Shown one piece after another: positions 29,106-38,740 of a DNA stretch of 64,000 bases. Every line of letters starts with the position of its first letter. Positions within the stretch are counted from its first letter, which is position 1. The DNA is taken from assembly GCA_028874995.1 (NCBI GenBank), contig JAPPGM010000161.1:17264-81263 (forward strand), given 5' to 3'. Position numbers and translations under genes: made by a program. Under the pieces are notes generated by a model, which did not search any database, was not told the origin of the DNA, and saw only the letters and a program-made list of their open reading frames with translations. The stretch comes from Gemmatimonadota bacterium (GTDB lineage Bacteria; Gemmatimonadota; Gemmatimonadetes; Longimicrobiales; Gaopeijiaceae).

Positions 29106-29255
29106 CCCTTCCCCCCCTCCGGGTCTGTCGGTGCTTGCCCCGTCTCCATTCATTTTGGGACGGCTCTATTCGGTGACCGTCTATATACCGACTGCAATCG
29201 ATAATATTCCAAAGGGGACACCGCCTTGAATCACGAATGGCCGGCAGGCGGGATG
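29061..29255. repeat. ~195-bp direct repeat, copy A
   Basis: GAACACCGCTACGACTACCCTACACTTGCCCATTCCCTTGCTCATCCCTTCC...GGGGACACCGCCTTGAATCACGAATGGCCGGCAGGCGGGATG also present at 31504. Confidence 0.9.
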
Positions 29256-29720
29256 ACGGTTTCGCGATCCTCAGCGAGGCCGAAGTGATTTGGCAGATGG
29301 AGAGCGACGGTCCCGGCTATTGGCTGGCAATGAAGGTCCCGGTACCCACCGGCGGCCTCTTGGGTGTGGCGCGCGGCATCCCCTCCTGGTCGAGCTTCTC
29401 GATGCCACTCCCGAGAACGATCGCCCACGAACTCGGGCACAACCTGGGCCTCTATCACGCTCCGTGCGGTGGGGCGGGGGGGGCCGGATCCGCTGTTTCC
29501 CGACCCCAACGGGGGCATAGGGTCGTCGGGGTACGATCACACGGATTGATCAGCCCGGTACGCTCTGGATCTCATGTCGTATTGTCGCGGCGGATGGATC
29601 GGCGACTACCACTGCTCGAACGCCCTTCGCCACCGTTCGGCTACCGAAGTGGAGGCTCCTGTTTCCTTCCGCGAAGAGCGCAAGGAGGCCGCCGAAGGCG
29701 TCACCAAGGGTGCGGTCTAA
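29237..29720 (+). pseudogene. Metzincin-type zinc metalloprotease C-terminal relic
   Basis: HELGHNLGLYH (HExxHxxGxxH) at 29426-29458; frameshift at the G run near 29471-29480 into GPDPLFPDPNGGIGSSGYDHTD-TGA(29547)-SARYALDLMSYCRGGWIGDYH (Met-turn DLMSYC) ending TAA 29718-29720. Confidence 0.85.
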
Positions 29721-31003
29721 CGCACCGCAAGTGACTTAGAGTCTTGCCGTGCGGGCGGGAGTGCTCGGTGCTCACAGGGACCGCCACCACCTGCATCCCC
29801 TCCCACCAACTCGTAGACCACGACATTCTCCACATCCATGGCGTCCAGCTGGACTCCTAGCACGAGCCCATCAGCCACATCAAGGATCCGGAACCGCGGC
29901 GGGGCTTTCACCGTGCCGACCCACTCCCCGTCGCCGGAGATGACGGTGTATTGTGGCACCTCATCGCCCACACCCCCCGGGTCGTAGGGAGCCAGCCAAA
30001 CCCGCCCCTCGGGGTCGCCGAATGGAGCGGTGAAGAGGGGCATCGGCTCGCCGATGACCGCCCGGTAGAAGACCATCTCCCCCTCGGTCCATTCATCGAG
30101 GTGGGCCTCCGACGCGTCCCCCCTGTGGTCTATCAGGTGACCCGCCCAAAGCTTGGCCTCGATGTCCTCAAACGATTCCTCGGTCAGAGGAGTCGCCTCG
30201 GCCTGCCAACGCACGATCTGCGTGACCGTGCCGTCTTCGGGACGACGCCAAGTGACCTGGGGCAGGTCGGAGCGTGCGTAGACGAACTGACCGGCGGCGA
30301 CCGCAGCCCAGCCCCACGCCAGGATTGGGTTCCGCTGCTGTCCCGGCGGTGTGCGCGGTCTGGAGTCGTAGGACGTGATCGTGTCGAGGGCGCCGGTCTC
30401 CATGTCGAACCGGGCCATGTGTCCCGCGAGCCACGCCGCTTCGAAGTCGGACGTGAACGAATTCGTGGCCATCAGCAGTTGGCCGGGTGAGCCGATTCCC
30501 TTCATACCAAGACCGCTCGTGTTCCGGATGTCCACCGCGCGTTCGACCGAACCGCCTGCGAAGATGATAACGCGGTGCCCGTCGACTGCCAGGAGCCTTT
30601 CCGGCCCGAGCGCGTACGTGGCCTCCACGTAGCTAATGTCTCCCGGCCCCTCCCCCCGCCTGGCAAGCACCTCGTGTGAAGATCCGTTCGCACTCAACAC
30701 AATCAGTTCCTGGTTGAAAAGGTCCGAGACTATGGCGCTGCCGTTCGGGAAAAGGCTTCCCGCATTGATCCTCTGGAAGGCGTAGTCACCCGGGCCGGTG
30801 CCGTGGCGGTAGCGTGGTTCCGCCGCGAACCGGAATGGTGCTGTCGTGTCCGGCATCCCGGCGTGCTCGACGATGCGCACGCCAGCGCTGTCCTTGATCT
30901 GGACGGGGATGCTGGCGGTCTCGCCATCTTCACTTCCGCCTCCGCAGCCGCTGAAGCCCACCACCAGCACCAGCATCTGGATTAATCCGTGTCCCTTTCG
31001 CAT
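29717..31003 (-). CDS. Six-bladed beta-propeller lipoprotein
   Basis: Lipobox VLVVGFSGCGGG; IKDSAGVRIVEHAG; RRGEGPGDISYVE. Confidence 0.8.
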   Translation of the reverse strand: MRKGHGLIQMLVLVVGFSGCGGGSEDGETASIPVQIKDSAGVRIVEHAGMPDTTAPFRFAAEPRYRHGTGPGDYAFQRINAGSLFPNGSAIVSDLFNQELIVLSANGSSHEVLARRGEGPGDISYVEATYALGPERLLAVDGHRVIIFAGGSVERAVDIRNTSGLGMKGIGSPGQLLMATNSFTSDFEAAWLAGHMARFDMETGALDTITSYDSRPRTPPGQQRNPILAWGWAAVAAGQFVYARSDLPQVTWRRPEDGTVTQIVRWQAEATPLTEESFEDIEAKLWAGHLIDHRGDASEAHLDEWTEGEMVFYRAVIGEPMPLFTAPFGDPEGRVWLAPYDPGGVGDEVPQYTVISGDGEWVGTVKAPPRFRILDVADGLVLGVQLDAMDVENVVVYELVGGDAGGGGPCEHRALPPARQDSKSLAVR

Positions 31004-31560
31004 GGTTTAGCACTCCGATCGCTTGGCAGTTGATAAGAAAAGCGCTCCACATCCGTTCCGTCCGGCCGGTGTCCGGCGAAAACCAAGATGAGAGCGTCGC
31101 GACGAACAAGATGAGAACAAGGGATCGCGGCTTCGAGCCCGAAAACGATCGCGGTTTCGGGGACGCCGTTCTGGTCGAACGCTTCCGCGACGAGCTGGAG
31201 CGTGTCGCTCGGCGCGATAGTGCCCGCGTGGGGGGAAACGACGACCGACCCCACCGACTGCACCGCGATCACTGTCGCCGCGCAGGAAACCTCGCCCCGC
31301 CCGTGGCGCGATCGTCATCGTGCCAGCGCCTACCGCCGTGACCAAACCTGCCGAGTCGACCACCGCGATGGTCGTGTCGGCACTCGACGCCAGACCGGGA
31401 CGCCGCCCATGACGCGCCCACACGAGCGCGCCGACAGGCGGCGCAACCTCGACGGAAATCACCGCATGCGCCGCCGCCACTTCGGCGCTCCTGCAGGCAC
31501 CCGGAACACCGCTACGACTACCCTACACTTGCCCATTCCCTTGCTCATCCCTTCCCCCCT
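31003..31560 (-). pseudogene. Big_2 Ig-like domain lipoprotein relic, frameshifted
   Basis: MSKGMGKCRVVVAVF leader in ORF 31459..31860, then SADTTIAVVDSAGLVTAVGAGTMTIAPRAG (ORF 31007..31480) and VQSVGSVVVSPHAGTIAPSDTLQLVAEAFDQNG (ORF 30982..31272). Confidence 0.7.
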
Positions 31561-31698
31561 CCGGGTCTGTCGGTGCCTGCCCCGCCCCCATGCGTTTTGG
31601 ACGGTCTGAAATCGCTGACCGTCTGCATTACCCACTGCATTCGATAATGTTCCACAGGGGACACCGCCTTGAATCACGAATGGCCGGCAGGCGGGATG
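31504..31698. repeat. ~195-bp direct repeat, copy B
   Basis: See copy A at 29061..29255; near identical in the first ~75 bp and last ~40 bp. Confidence 0.9.
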
Positions 31699-32221
31699 GA
31701 CGTGAGGCGGAGAGTGTCGCCACCCTGGAGGAGGGCGTCCCTGATTTGCGGCACACTGTACCACCCGCTCCCATACATGGTCAGGAACTTCCGGTACGCG
31801 GCCGTCGACCCCCATGCCCTTGAAGGTGCTCACCGGGACCGCCAGTTGTGACTGGCGCACCGGCTCTGGACCGGCGCCGCCTGCGCTTCGCCGGTGCCTT
31901 TCTCTGAGCCGCCTTCGGTGCGCACCATCGCTCGGAAGCGCACTCCACCAGCGCGGCCGGAGTTGTGGTAGCGGCAGTGATTCTCGCCAATCGAACCCGT
32001 GGTCTCCGCCGTGGGGACACGATGGGGTCAGCTCTCGTCAGTCGGCAAGGATGGCAGATCGTGCAGTCCTCGTTGAACTTACGTGGTTCCTTGCCGTGAT
32101 CTGAGCTTCTGGTATTCCGCTTACTCCGCAAGCTCACACAGATTTACATCTTCCTGTGTGCTTTGAGTTTACGGGATTCGGCGACCCGATTCCCTCCGTT
32201 TGACTCCCTCCGATTGGGATC

Positions 32222-32557
32222 TCAGGTGCGAGCCCTCGGGCGGCTCTCCAATGCCGTCCGAAGCTGTCCAGCGTCGGCCTGCTGATAGCAGCGCAGCACC
32301 GTCTGGGGACTCTTCCATCCGCCAAGCTCACAAAGCACCTTGAGCGGCAGATCCATCAGGTCCGTCGCGAACTTCCGCCGCAGCGAATGCCAACCTCGGC
32401 CCGGCTTCGGCTCCAGTCCCACGAGCGTCTGGGCCTGTCCCGGCCCAGTCCGGCGCGGGTCTCGATCCGGTCCTGGATGCTCCACGCCAACCAGCGCATC
32501 GTCGCCAGCTTCCGCCGCGTCCGCTGCGAGGACAAGAGCCTCGGCCTCCTTGTTCAT
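32222..32557 (-). pseudogene. Tyrosine recombinase/integrase C-terminal remnant
   Basis: GRGWHSLRRKFATDLMDLPLKVLCELGGWKSPQTVLRCYQQAD: HxxR, GGW and catalytic Y; upstream catalytic half absent. Confidence 0.75.
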
Positions 32558-32922
32558 GGCTTTTCCCCCAGCTTGTGAATGGTGTACGGAGAGACATCGC
32601 CCAGGTCCAGGTCGGTCACGGTACCGCCGACCGACCTTCCGCCGGGCTCCATCACCCCCTCGAACCGAACCCGGTCGGGCTCCAGGGGCCAGGCGTGGGT
32701 CAGCGGGAAGACAAGAACGACCTCCGGGTATTCGTAGGTGCCCTCGACCTCCCCCCGCACCCGGCCGCCGACAGCCGTCATGATGCCGGTGACCCTCCCG
32801 TCGTCGTGCCCGGTGAGCGTCAACCGGGTCCAGCCGCTGGTCCAGACTCCCGTGATCTCCGGTACCGCATGATCGTCGCAGGCCGACAAGAGGAGCAGGA
32901 CCACCAGAGCCGTTCGTCTCAC
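32554..32922 (-). CDS. Small hypothetical lipoprotein
   Basis: Lipobox LVVLLLLSACDD; compact 122-aa beta-rich product. Confidence 0.6.
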   Translation of the reverse strand: MRRTALVVLLLLSACDDHAVPEITGVWTSGWTRLTLTGHDDGRVTGIMTAVGGRVRGEVEGTYEYPEVVLVFPLTHAWPLEPDRVRFEGVMEPGGRSVGGTVTDLDLGDVSPYTIHKLGEKP

Positions 32923-33141
32923 TCCGTCCCCCGTTCCCTCTCGGCATGTTCGACAATGAGCCGGATTCCCTCGGCAACCTCCTCGGATAGCCGACCATCC
33001 GTCAGCGTTAGCTGAAGCAGGTCCTTGATAATGCCGCCAGAGGGCGCGCCGGGGGAATCGGTCCTCATCATTCTCGTCCTGTCTCGATTGGGGGTCGCGA
33101 GATCATACGGCACGTCGGCGCCAGGGTCGCACGTTGTTCTG

Positions 33142-34407
33142 TCAGTACAGCAGGTACCGCTCCACCGACGCACCGAACGCCTCCAATTCGGTTTCCACTC
33201 CCTCCAGGATCTCGTCGGTGGCCGCACCGTCTTGTACACCTTCACGCAGCCCCGGGTGCCCCCACAGGATGTCGATGGGGGGCCGGGTCTCTTCGTATTC
33301 GTAGGGGGGTTCACGCCAGGCGAAGTCCTGCGGAGCGAGCGCTCGGGCGGCAACGAGGATCTCGACCGCGGTGCGGACGGGTTCGAAGGTGTGGGGATCC
33401 GTGACGTGCAGCTGGGCGCCGCAGCAAAGGCGGCCGGCATGCTTCTGGAAGGTGGGTTCGAAGTGGCAGGGGCGGAAGTGGACGCCGGGGAGGCGGGCGT
33501 CGGCGAGCCGGGCGGTGAGGGCCGCCGGATTCAGCCAGGGAGCGCCGAATAGCTCGAAGGGGCGGGTCGTGCCGCGTCCCTCGGAGAGATTGGTGCCTTC
33601 CAGCAGCACCATTCCGGGATAGACGACGCAGGAATCGGGGGTTGGAAGGTTGGGGCTGGGCATGACCCAGGTGAGACCGGTGTCTTGCCACAGCGTCGAG
33701 CGCCGCCAGCCTCCGCAGGGGACGACGGTGAGGTCGCAGGCGATGCCGCGTTCCTCGTTCAGCCAGCGCGCCATCTCGCCGCAGGTGAGACCGTGGCGGA
33801 GGGGGACGGGGTGCAGCCCGACGAAGGACTCGTAGCCGGGTCGCAGCACGGGGCCCTCGCGGCGGGTCCCACCGATCGCGTTGGGCCGGTCGAGGACGAC
33901 GAAACGGACGTTGGCGGCGGCGCATGCTTCCATGGCCAGGGCCATCGTCCACACGAAGGTGTAGACGCGCACGCCGACATCCTGGAGGTCGAAGAGGAGG
34001 GCGTCGAGGCCGTCGAGCATCGCCAGGGTGGGCTTGCGGACATCGCCGTAGAGGGAGTGGACGGGGAGACCGGTGACCGGGTCCGAGTAGTGGTCGGACT
34101 CGATCATGTTGTCCTGCTTTTCGCCGCGGGCCCCGTGCTGGGGGCCGAAGATGGCGTGTAGGTCGTAGCCGGCGGCGCGGATGGCGTCGGCGGCATGGGT
34201 CAGGTCCGAGGTGACGGACGCGGGGTGCGCGATCAGGCCGAGGCGGCTGCGCCGCAGCCCACTGGCCTCTGAGGCTTCACCGCTGACCAACCGGTCCAGG
34301 CCGGGAGCGACAGTGTGCCTCACGGTCGTGGACGGGGGCTTCAATTCCCCTCCGGCGCTCCCTCCCGCTGCCAGTAGAACGGCCCCGCCGTCACCTGATC
34401 CGGCCAC
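33142..34407 (-). CDS. DUF1343 protein (NamZ-like exo-beta-N-acetylmuramidase family); true start probably internal to this ORF
   Basis: GLIAHPASVTSDLTH, IFGPQHGARGEKQDNM, DLQDVGVRVYTFVWTM, PSPNLPTPDSCVVYPGMVLLEGTNLSEGRGTTRPFELFGAPW. Confidence 0.88.
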   Translation of the reverse strand: MAGSGDGGAVLLAAGGSAGGELKPPSTTVRHTVAPGLDRLVSGEASEASGLRRSRLGLIAHPASVTSDLTHAADAIRAAGYDLHAIFGPQHGARGEKQDNMIESDHYSDPVTGLPVHSLYGDVRKPTLAMLDGLDALLFDLQDVGVRVYTFVWTMALAMEACAAANVRFVVLDRPNAIGGTRREGPVLRPGYESFVGLHPVPLRHGLTCGEMARWLNEERGIACDLTVVPCGGWRRSTLWQDTGLTWVMPSPNLPTPDSCVVYPGMVLLEGTNLSEGRGTTRPFELFGAPWLNPAALTARLADARLPGVHFRPCHFEPTFQKHAGRLCCGAQLHVTDPHTFEPVRTAVEILVAARALAPQDFAWREPPYEYEETRPPIDILWGHPGLREGVQDGAATDEILEGVETELEAFGASVERYLLY

Positions 34408-37400
34408 ACCTGGTCAAGCGTGTCGCCATCGTACAGGCGCCCGTTCATCATCACCTGGTGGATCGCGTTCGAGTTACGGATGTCGTCGAGCGGATTCGCG
34501 TTGAGGATGACCAGGTCGGCTAGCTTGCCGGGCTCGATCGAGCCCAGATCCCGGTCCAGTCCGAGCGAGTGGGCACCGAGAATGGTCGCCACCTGGAGCG
34601 CCTCAAGCTCGGTCATGCCCCCGGCCTGAGTGGCCCACAGCTCCCAGTGGTAGCCGAGCCCCTGCAGCTGGCCGTGACTGCCGACCCCAGCCCTTCCCCC
34701 CGCCCGGATCACGTCTCGCACGAACTCCGACACCAGGTCGAAGGTGTGCACCTCCGGATGGAACCAGCCGGGGACGCGGCGGGTCGCCTTGCTGTGGATC
34801 TCCTCGACCGGGGTGAAGCGGGCCAGCTTTTCGTCCCCCAACACGTCTTCCGTCGCGTAGAAGTAGTTCTCCGCCCACGGACCGCCGTAGGTGACCAAGA
34901 TCGTGGGCGTGTAAGCCATCTTCGACTGCGCCACGAGCTCCACCATGTCGGCGTACATCGGGAAGCCCGGCATGTTGTGCTCGACGCCCGAGTAGCCGTC
35001 GATGGCCATGGTCATGTTGACCTTTGTGTCGAGGCCGCCCTCGGTGGTGGGCATCAGGCCCAGTTCGCGGGCCGCCTCGATGATCCACTGGCGCTGCTCG
35101 CGATTGCCGGCGGCGTACATCTTGATCGTCTTGGTGTCGTAGTAGTCGCTGTAGCGGCGCAGGATGTTCCGGGCGTGGTCGAGGTCCTGTACGTTCTCGG
35201 ACGAGAAGACGCCGGGGCCGGTCGAGTAGATGCGCGGGGACAGGATCCGTCCCGCGCGCACGAGGTCCTCGTAGCTGACGACGTCGGTGGTGCCGGTCTG
35301 GGGATCGCGGGTGGTGGTCACGCCGTATGCCAGGTTGACGGCGTAGGACCAGGGCTGGCTGCGAAGGATGTTGATCTGGGCGCGCAGGTGGGCATGCGTG
35401 TCGATGAAGCCGGGGACGACGGTCTTGCCCATGAGGTCGACAGTGTCGGCGCCCTCGGGGACGGTGAGCGAGCCGGTCGGGCCGACGGTGGAGATCCGGT
35501 TGTTCTCGATGAGGATGTCGCCCTGCTGGATGACTTCGTCGCCCGCCATGGTGATGACGCGGGCTCCGGTCAGGAGGGCCGCGCCCTGGGGGATGTCGCG
35601 GGGGAACTCGACCTGAATGCGGACTTCGGTGGGGCGATAGCGGGCATCCTCTTCGTCCTCTTCTTCGGCCTCCTCCTCGGCACCCTCTGCTTCTTCTTCC
35701 TCGACCGCAGGCTCGTCCTCCCCTTCGGTCGGTTCCGCTTCATCCCCGGCCTCTTCCTCCTCGCGGGCTGCCGCCTCCACCGAGTCCTCGAACGCCTGCG
35801 CATCGTCCAGGTTGTAGACCAGGTGCGCATTGCCGATGGTCCAGTGCACCGCGCGGCCGTCCTGACTCCACGCGGGGAACTCGCCCCCCACCTCGGTGAG
35901 CTGCCGCGCCGGGAAGGACGCGCTCTCGGGGTTGCCGACGTTGATCGTCGGGGGGTCCCCGCCCACGACCGGGACGGTGACGGTGTAAAGGTGGTTGTAA
36001 ACCCGGGCCAGCGCCTGGTCGCCCTGTGGGGCCATCATGACGAGGGAGGCGGTGGCGGGCGCACTCGAACCGGGTGCGCCGGAGCCCACCACGCGCACGT
36101 GCCGCTTCACGTCGGTGCCGTCCCAGCGGAACGACACGAGGCCGTCCCCGAAAGCGTAGGCGTAGATCCGGTCGGGGTTCCGGGTGAAGTGGTGGGCGGA
36201 GTAGCGGGCGGGAGAAATCACCGTGGCGTCGCCGCCGCCGGACGGGATCCAGACCAGGTCGTCGGCGCCGCCGGGGACGCCGCGCGTGAGGGCCTCGTCG
36301 TAGGCGCGGGCCGGGCCGCGGATCGCGACGATGCGCTCTCCATCGGGGGACCAGATGGGGTTGTTGTAGAGGGCGGGGGTGGTGGTGAGGCGCTCGGAAT
36401 CACCGCCGTCGGCGTCCACGCTGTAGATGTGGCCGCCCACGTCGTCGCCCCAGGTCGTGTAGGCGATGCGCTCGCCGTCGGGGGACCAGGCGGGCATGTG
36501 CTCGTTGACCTCGTCCCCGGTGAGGCGGGCGGGCGTCCCATCGGGCCATTGCATGACGTACACGCGCGCCATCAGCGAGAAGGCGATGCGGTCGCCGCTC
36601 GGCGACGGCACCGCGTCCCGTACCTGCTTGGCCACGAAGGTCGGGGTGTCCTCGATCGGGTAGTCGAAATCGACCTCGGGTCCGATCGCCATCTCGACAT
36701 CCACGCGGAAGGGGATCGGCGCCGGTTCGGAACCGTCGACCGGGACGCGCCAGATCCCGCCGCCCCAGTACGCGATCACCTCGCGCGAGTCGGGCGTGAA
36801 CGACATGCCCGGATACGCATCGCGGGTGGCGCGCGACTCCTGGTCGTCACGCTGGACGGGAAAGACCAGCCAGCGTTCGGCGCCGGACTCCAGGTCGCGA
36901 ATGCGCAGCCCCGTCTCGGCCACGTGCCGGGAGCCATACACCAGCCAGCGCCCATCGGGACTCAGGACCGGGCGGAAGGCGCCGCCGTAGCGGAAGGAGC
37001 GGGTCGCCGACTCGCCGGTTTCGCGGTCGTAGACGGCCAGCTGGTACTGCCGCATGCCCGAGTTGTACTGCCAGGCACCGCTTCGCTGAGCGTACCAGAT
37101 GTACCGGTCGTCCGGGCCGAAGGCCGCGCCGGTGGTGCGCAGGTTCGCGGGCTCGTCGATCAGCTGGATCCCCGATCCGCCGCCCACATGATACATCCAG
37201 AGCTTGCCCTGCCCGGGACCCTGCCTGGTCGCGATGACGTAGTTCCCGTCGGGCGTCCACTCGGGGGACTGGTAGGCGCTCGACTTGCCCGTGGTGAGCT
37301 GCACGGTGTCGCTCAGGTCCACCGAAATGATGTGGATCCCCTCGCCGCCGCTCCGGTCCGACGTGAAGACGACCCTGCTGCCGTCCGGGCTGAAGCGCGG

Positions 37401-37742
37401 CTGTCCGTCGAAGGCCATGCCCTGCGTCAGCGGCGTGGCGGTGCCGCCGGTGATCGGCATCGTGTAGAGGTCGCCGAGGAAGTCGAAGACGAGGGTCTGG
37501 CCGTCCGGACTGACATCGACCGAGATCCACGAGCCTTCGTTGAAGCTGGTGGAGATGGTGCGTCCGGGGGCGAGAGGGAGACCCTCCTGGCGGAGGTCGG
37601 GAGTGGTGTCGCCGGGTAGTTGGGCGAGGGTCGGGCAGGGGTGGACGAGGAGGGTGGTCGCCGCGAGGAGGATGGCCAGAGTGGGTAGGGGGCGCAGCGG
37701 GTCCCGCCGGAATGACCCGGCATCCGGTTTGCGTGCCGTCAT
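34341..37742 (-). CDS. Amidohydrolase with N-terminal TolB/WD40-like propeller
   Basis: Start 37742 (MTARKPDAGSFRR...); PDGQTLVFDFLGDLYTMP and many PDG repeats; GKTVVPGFIDTHAHLRAQ; LGLDRDLGSIEPGKLADLVILNANPLDDI. Confidence 0.9.
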   Translation of the reverse strand: MTARKPDAGSFRRDPLRPLPTLAILLAATTLLVHPCPTLAQLPGDTTPDLRQEGLPLAPGRTISTSFNEGSWISVDVSPDGQTLVFDFLGDLYTMPITGGTATPLTQGMAFDGQPRFSPDGSRVVFTSDRSGGEGIHIISVDLSDTVQLTTGKSSAYQSPEWTPDGNYVIATRQGPGQGKLWMYHVGGGSGIQLIDEPANLRTTGAAFGPDDRYIWYAQRSGAWQYNSGMRQYQLAVYDRETGESATRSFRYGGAFRPVLSPDGRWLVYGSRHVAETGLRIRDLESGAERWLVFPVQRDDQESRATRDAYPGMSFTPDSREVIAYWGGGIWRVPVDGSEPAPIPFRVDVEMAIGPEVDFDYPIEDTPTFVAKQVRDAVPSPSGDRIAFSLMARVYVMQWPDGTPARLTGDEVNEHMPAWSPDGERIAYTTWGDDVGGHIYSVDADGGDSERLTTTPALYNNPIWSPDGERIVAIRGPARAYDEALTRGVPGGADDLVWIPSGGGDATVISPARYSAHHFTRNPDRIYAYAFGDGLVSFRWDGTDVKRHVRVVGSGAPGSSAPATASLVMMAPQGDQALARVYNHLYTVTVPVVGGDPPTINVGNPESASFPARQLTEVGGEFPAWSQDGRAVHWTIGNAHLVYNLDDAQAFEDSVEAAAREEEEAGDEAEPTEGEDEPAVEEEEAEGAEEEAEEEDEEDARYRPTEVRIQVEFPRDIPQGAALLTGARVITMAGDEVIQQGDILIENNRISTVGPTGSLTVPEGADTVDLMGKTVVPGFIDTHAHLRAQINILRSQPWSYAVNLAYGVTTTRDPQTGTTDVVSYEDLVRAGRILSPRIYSTGPGVFSSENVQDLDHARNILRRYSDYYDTKTIKMYAAGNREQRQWIIEAARELGLMPTTEGGLDTKVNMTMAIDGYSGVEHNMPGFPMYADMVELVAQSKMAYTPTILVTYGGPWAENYFYATEDVLGDEKLARFTPVEEIHSKATRRVPGWFHPEVHTFDLVSEFVRDVIRAGGRAGVGSHGQLQGLGYHWELWATQAGGMTELEALQVATILGAHSLGLDRDLGSIEPGKLADLVILNANPLDDIRNSNAIHQVMMNGRLYDGDTLDQVWPDQVTAGPFYWQREGAPEGN

Positions 37743-37991
37743 GTTTCGTGGTCTTCCGTGTGATGGTTCGGTGGGAATGGCTGGCATAATAGCCGGGAAC
37801 GGGCGGCCGATGAAAGGAGCCGGGTCTTCGGCGGTGCGACGCCTCTTCGACTGGGTGGTTGAGGTCGTGGACCCCGGCTCGGGGCGTGTGCTCGCAAGTC
37901 GGCGGTCCGATGTGTGGCTCGGGTACCGCCCTCCGTCCAGGATTCTCGTGTCTCTCGTGGACACACTCGTTGCCACCGTCGCCTACGACGT

Positions 37992-38279
37992 GTGGAAACC
38001 CACTCTCCGGCAAGGTGGGTAGCAAGAGGAGGGGTCATTTCCACCAGGGGACAGCTCGTGCTGCCGGCCGAGCTTCGCCAGCGCGACGGGGTCGTGCCCG
38101 GCCAGGAGTTCGACGTCGAGCGGCTTGGTCCGGGAGTCTATCGCCTGGCCCGCGCAGGTCAACCGGAGAACAGCGGCCTGGTGGACTGGCTGCTGTCCTG
38201 TCCCGAAAAGGACTGGTTCGTGCCGGTTCCCTCGGAGTCGACCGCTGAACTGAAGAATCCGGGGATCGGGGGTCAGTGA
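37992..38279 (+). CDS. AbrB/SpoVT-type VapB-like antitoxin
   Basis: GGVISTRGQLVLPAELRQRDGVVPGQEFDVERL; 4-bp overlap with downstream PIN gene; GTG start inferred. Confidence 0.72.
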   Translation: METHSPARWVARGGVISTRGQLVLPAELRQRDGVVPGQEFDVERLGPGVYRLARAGQPENSGLVDWLLSCPEKDWFVPVPSESTAELKNPGIGGQ

Positions 38280-38710
38280 GATACCTCGTTGACACCGACG
38301 TCCTTTCGGAGACTACGAAGAGGAGCCCCGATCCAGGGGTTGTCGAGTGGCTGAGGGATCACGAGGAGGAGATTGCGGTGAACCCGGTGATCCTCGGGGG
38401 AATCCGGTTCGGAATCCGATCGTTGGGGCCGGGACGGAGTCGGGACTCCCTCGAGTTGTGGTTCACCGAGGTCGTGCGCCGAATCCGATGTGTGCCGATC
38501 GACACAAGAACGGGCCTTCGCTGGGCGGAACTGCTGGCGGGTCTCCGCTCGCGCGGGAGGTCCATGCCGATCAAGGACAGCCTGATCGCGGCGACCGCGC
38601 TTGCCTTTGGCCTCGTCGTGGTTACCCGCAACCGGAGGGACTTCGAAGCGGCGGGGGTGGAGATCGTTGACCCGTTCACGTGGGGGCCTCGTCGCCCGAC
38701 GGGGCAGTAA
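38276..38710 (+). CDS. PIN-domain VapC-like toxin
   Basis: MRYLVDTDVLSETTKRSPDPGVVEWL...SMPIKDSLIAATALAFGLVVVTRNRRDFEAAGVEIVDPF. Confidence 0.92.
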   Translation: MRYLVDTDVLSETTKRSPDPGVVEWLRDHEEEIAVNPVILGGIRFGIRSLGPGRSRDSLELWFTEVVRRIRCVPIDTRTGLRWAELLAGLRSRGRSMPIKDSLIAATALAFGLVVVTRNRRDFEAAGVEIVDPFTWGPRRPTGQ

Positions 38711-38740
38711 GAGGTCATCCACCCGACTCAGGGGCAGCGC

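Noticed and set aside
34569-37619. 1016-aa plus-strand ORF antisense to the amidohydrolase gene
   Set aside because: High-GC codon bias creates long antisense ORFs; the minus strand encodes clear TolB/amidohydrolase motifs, while this product is low-complexity and matches no recognisable domain.
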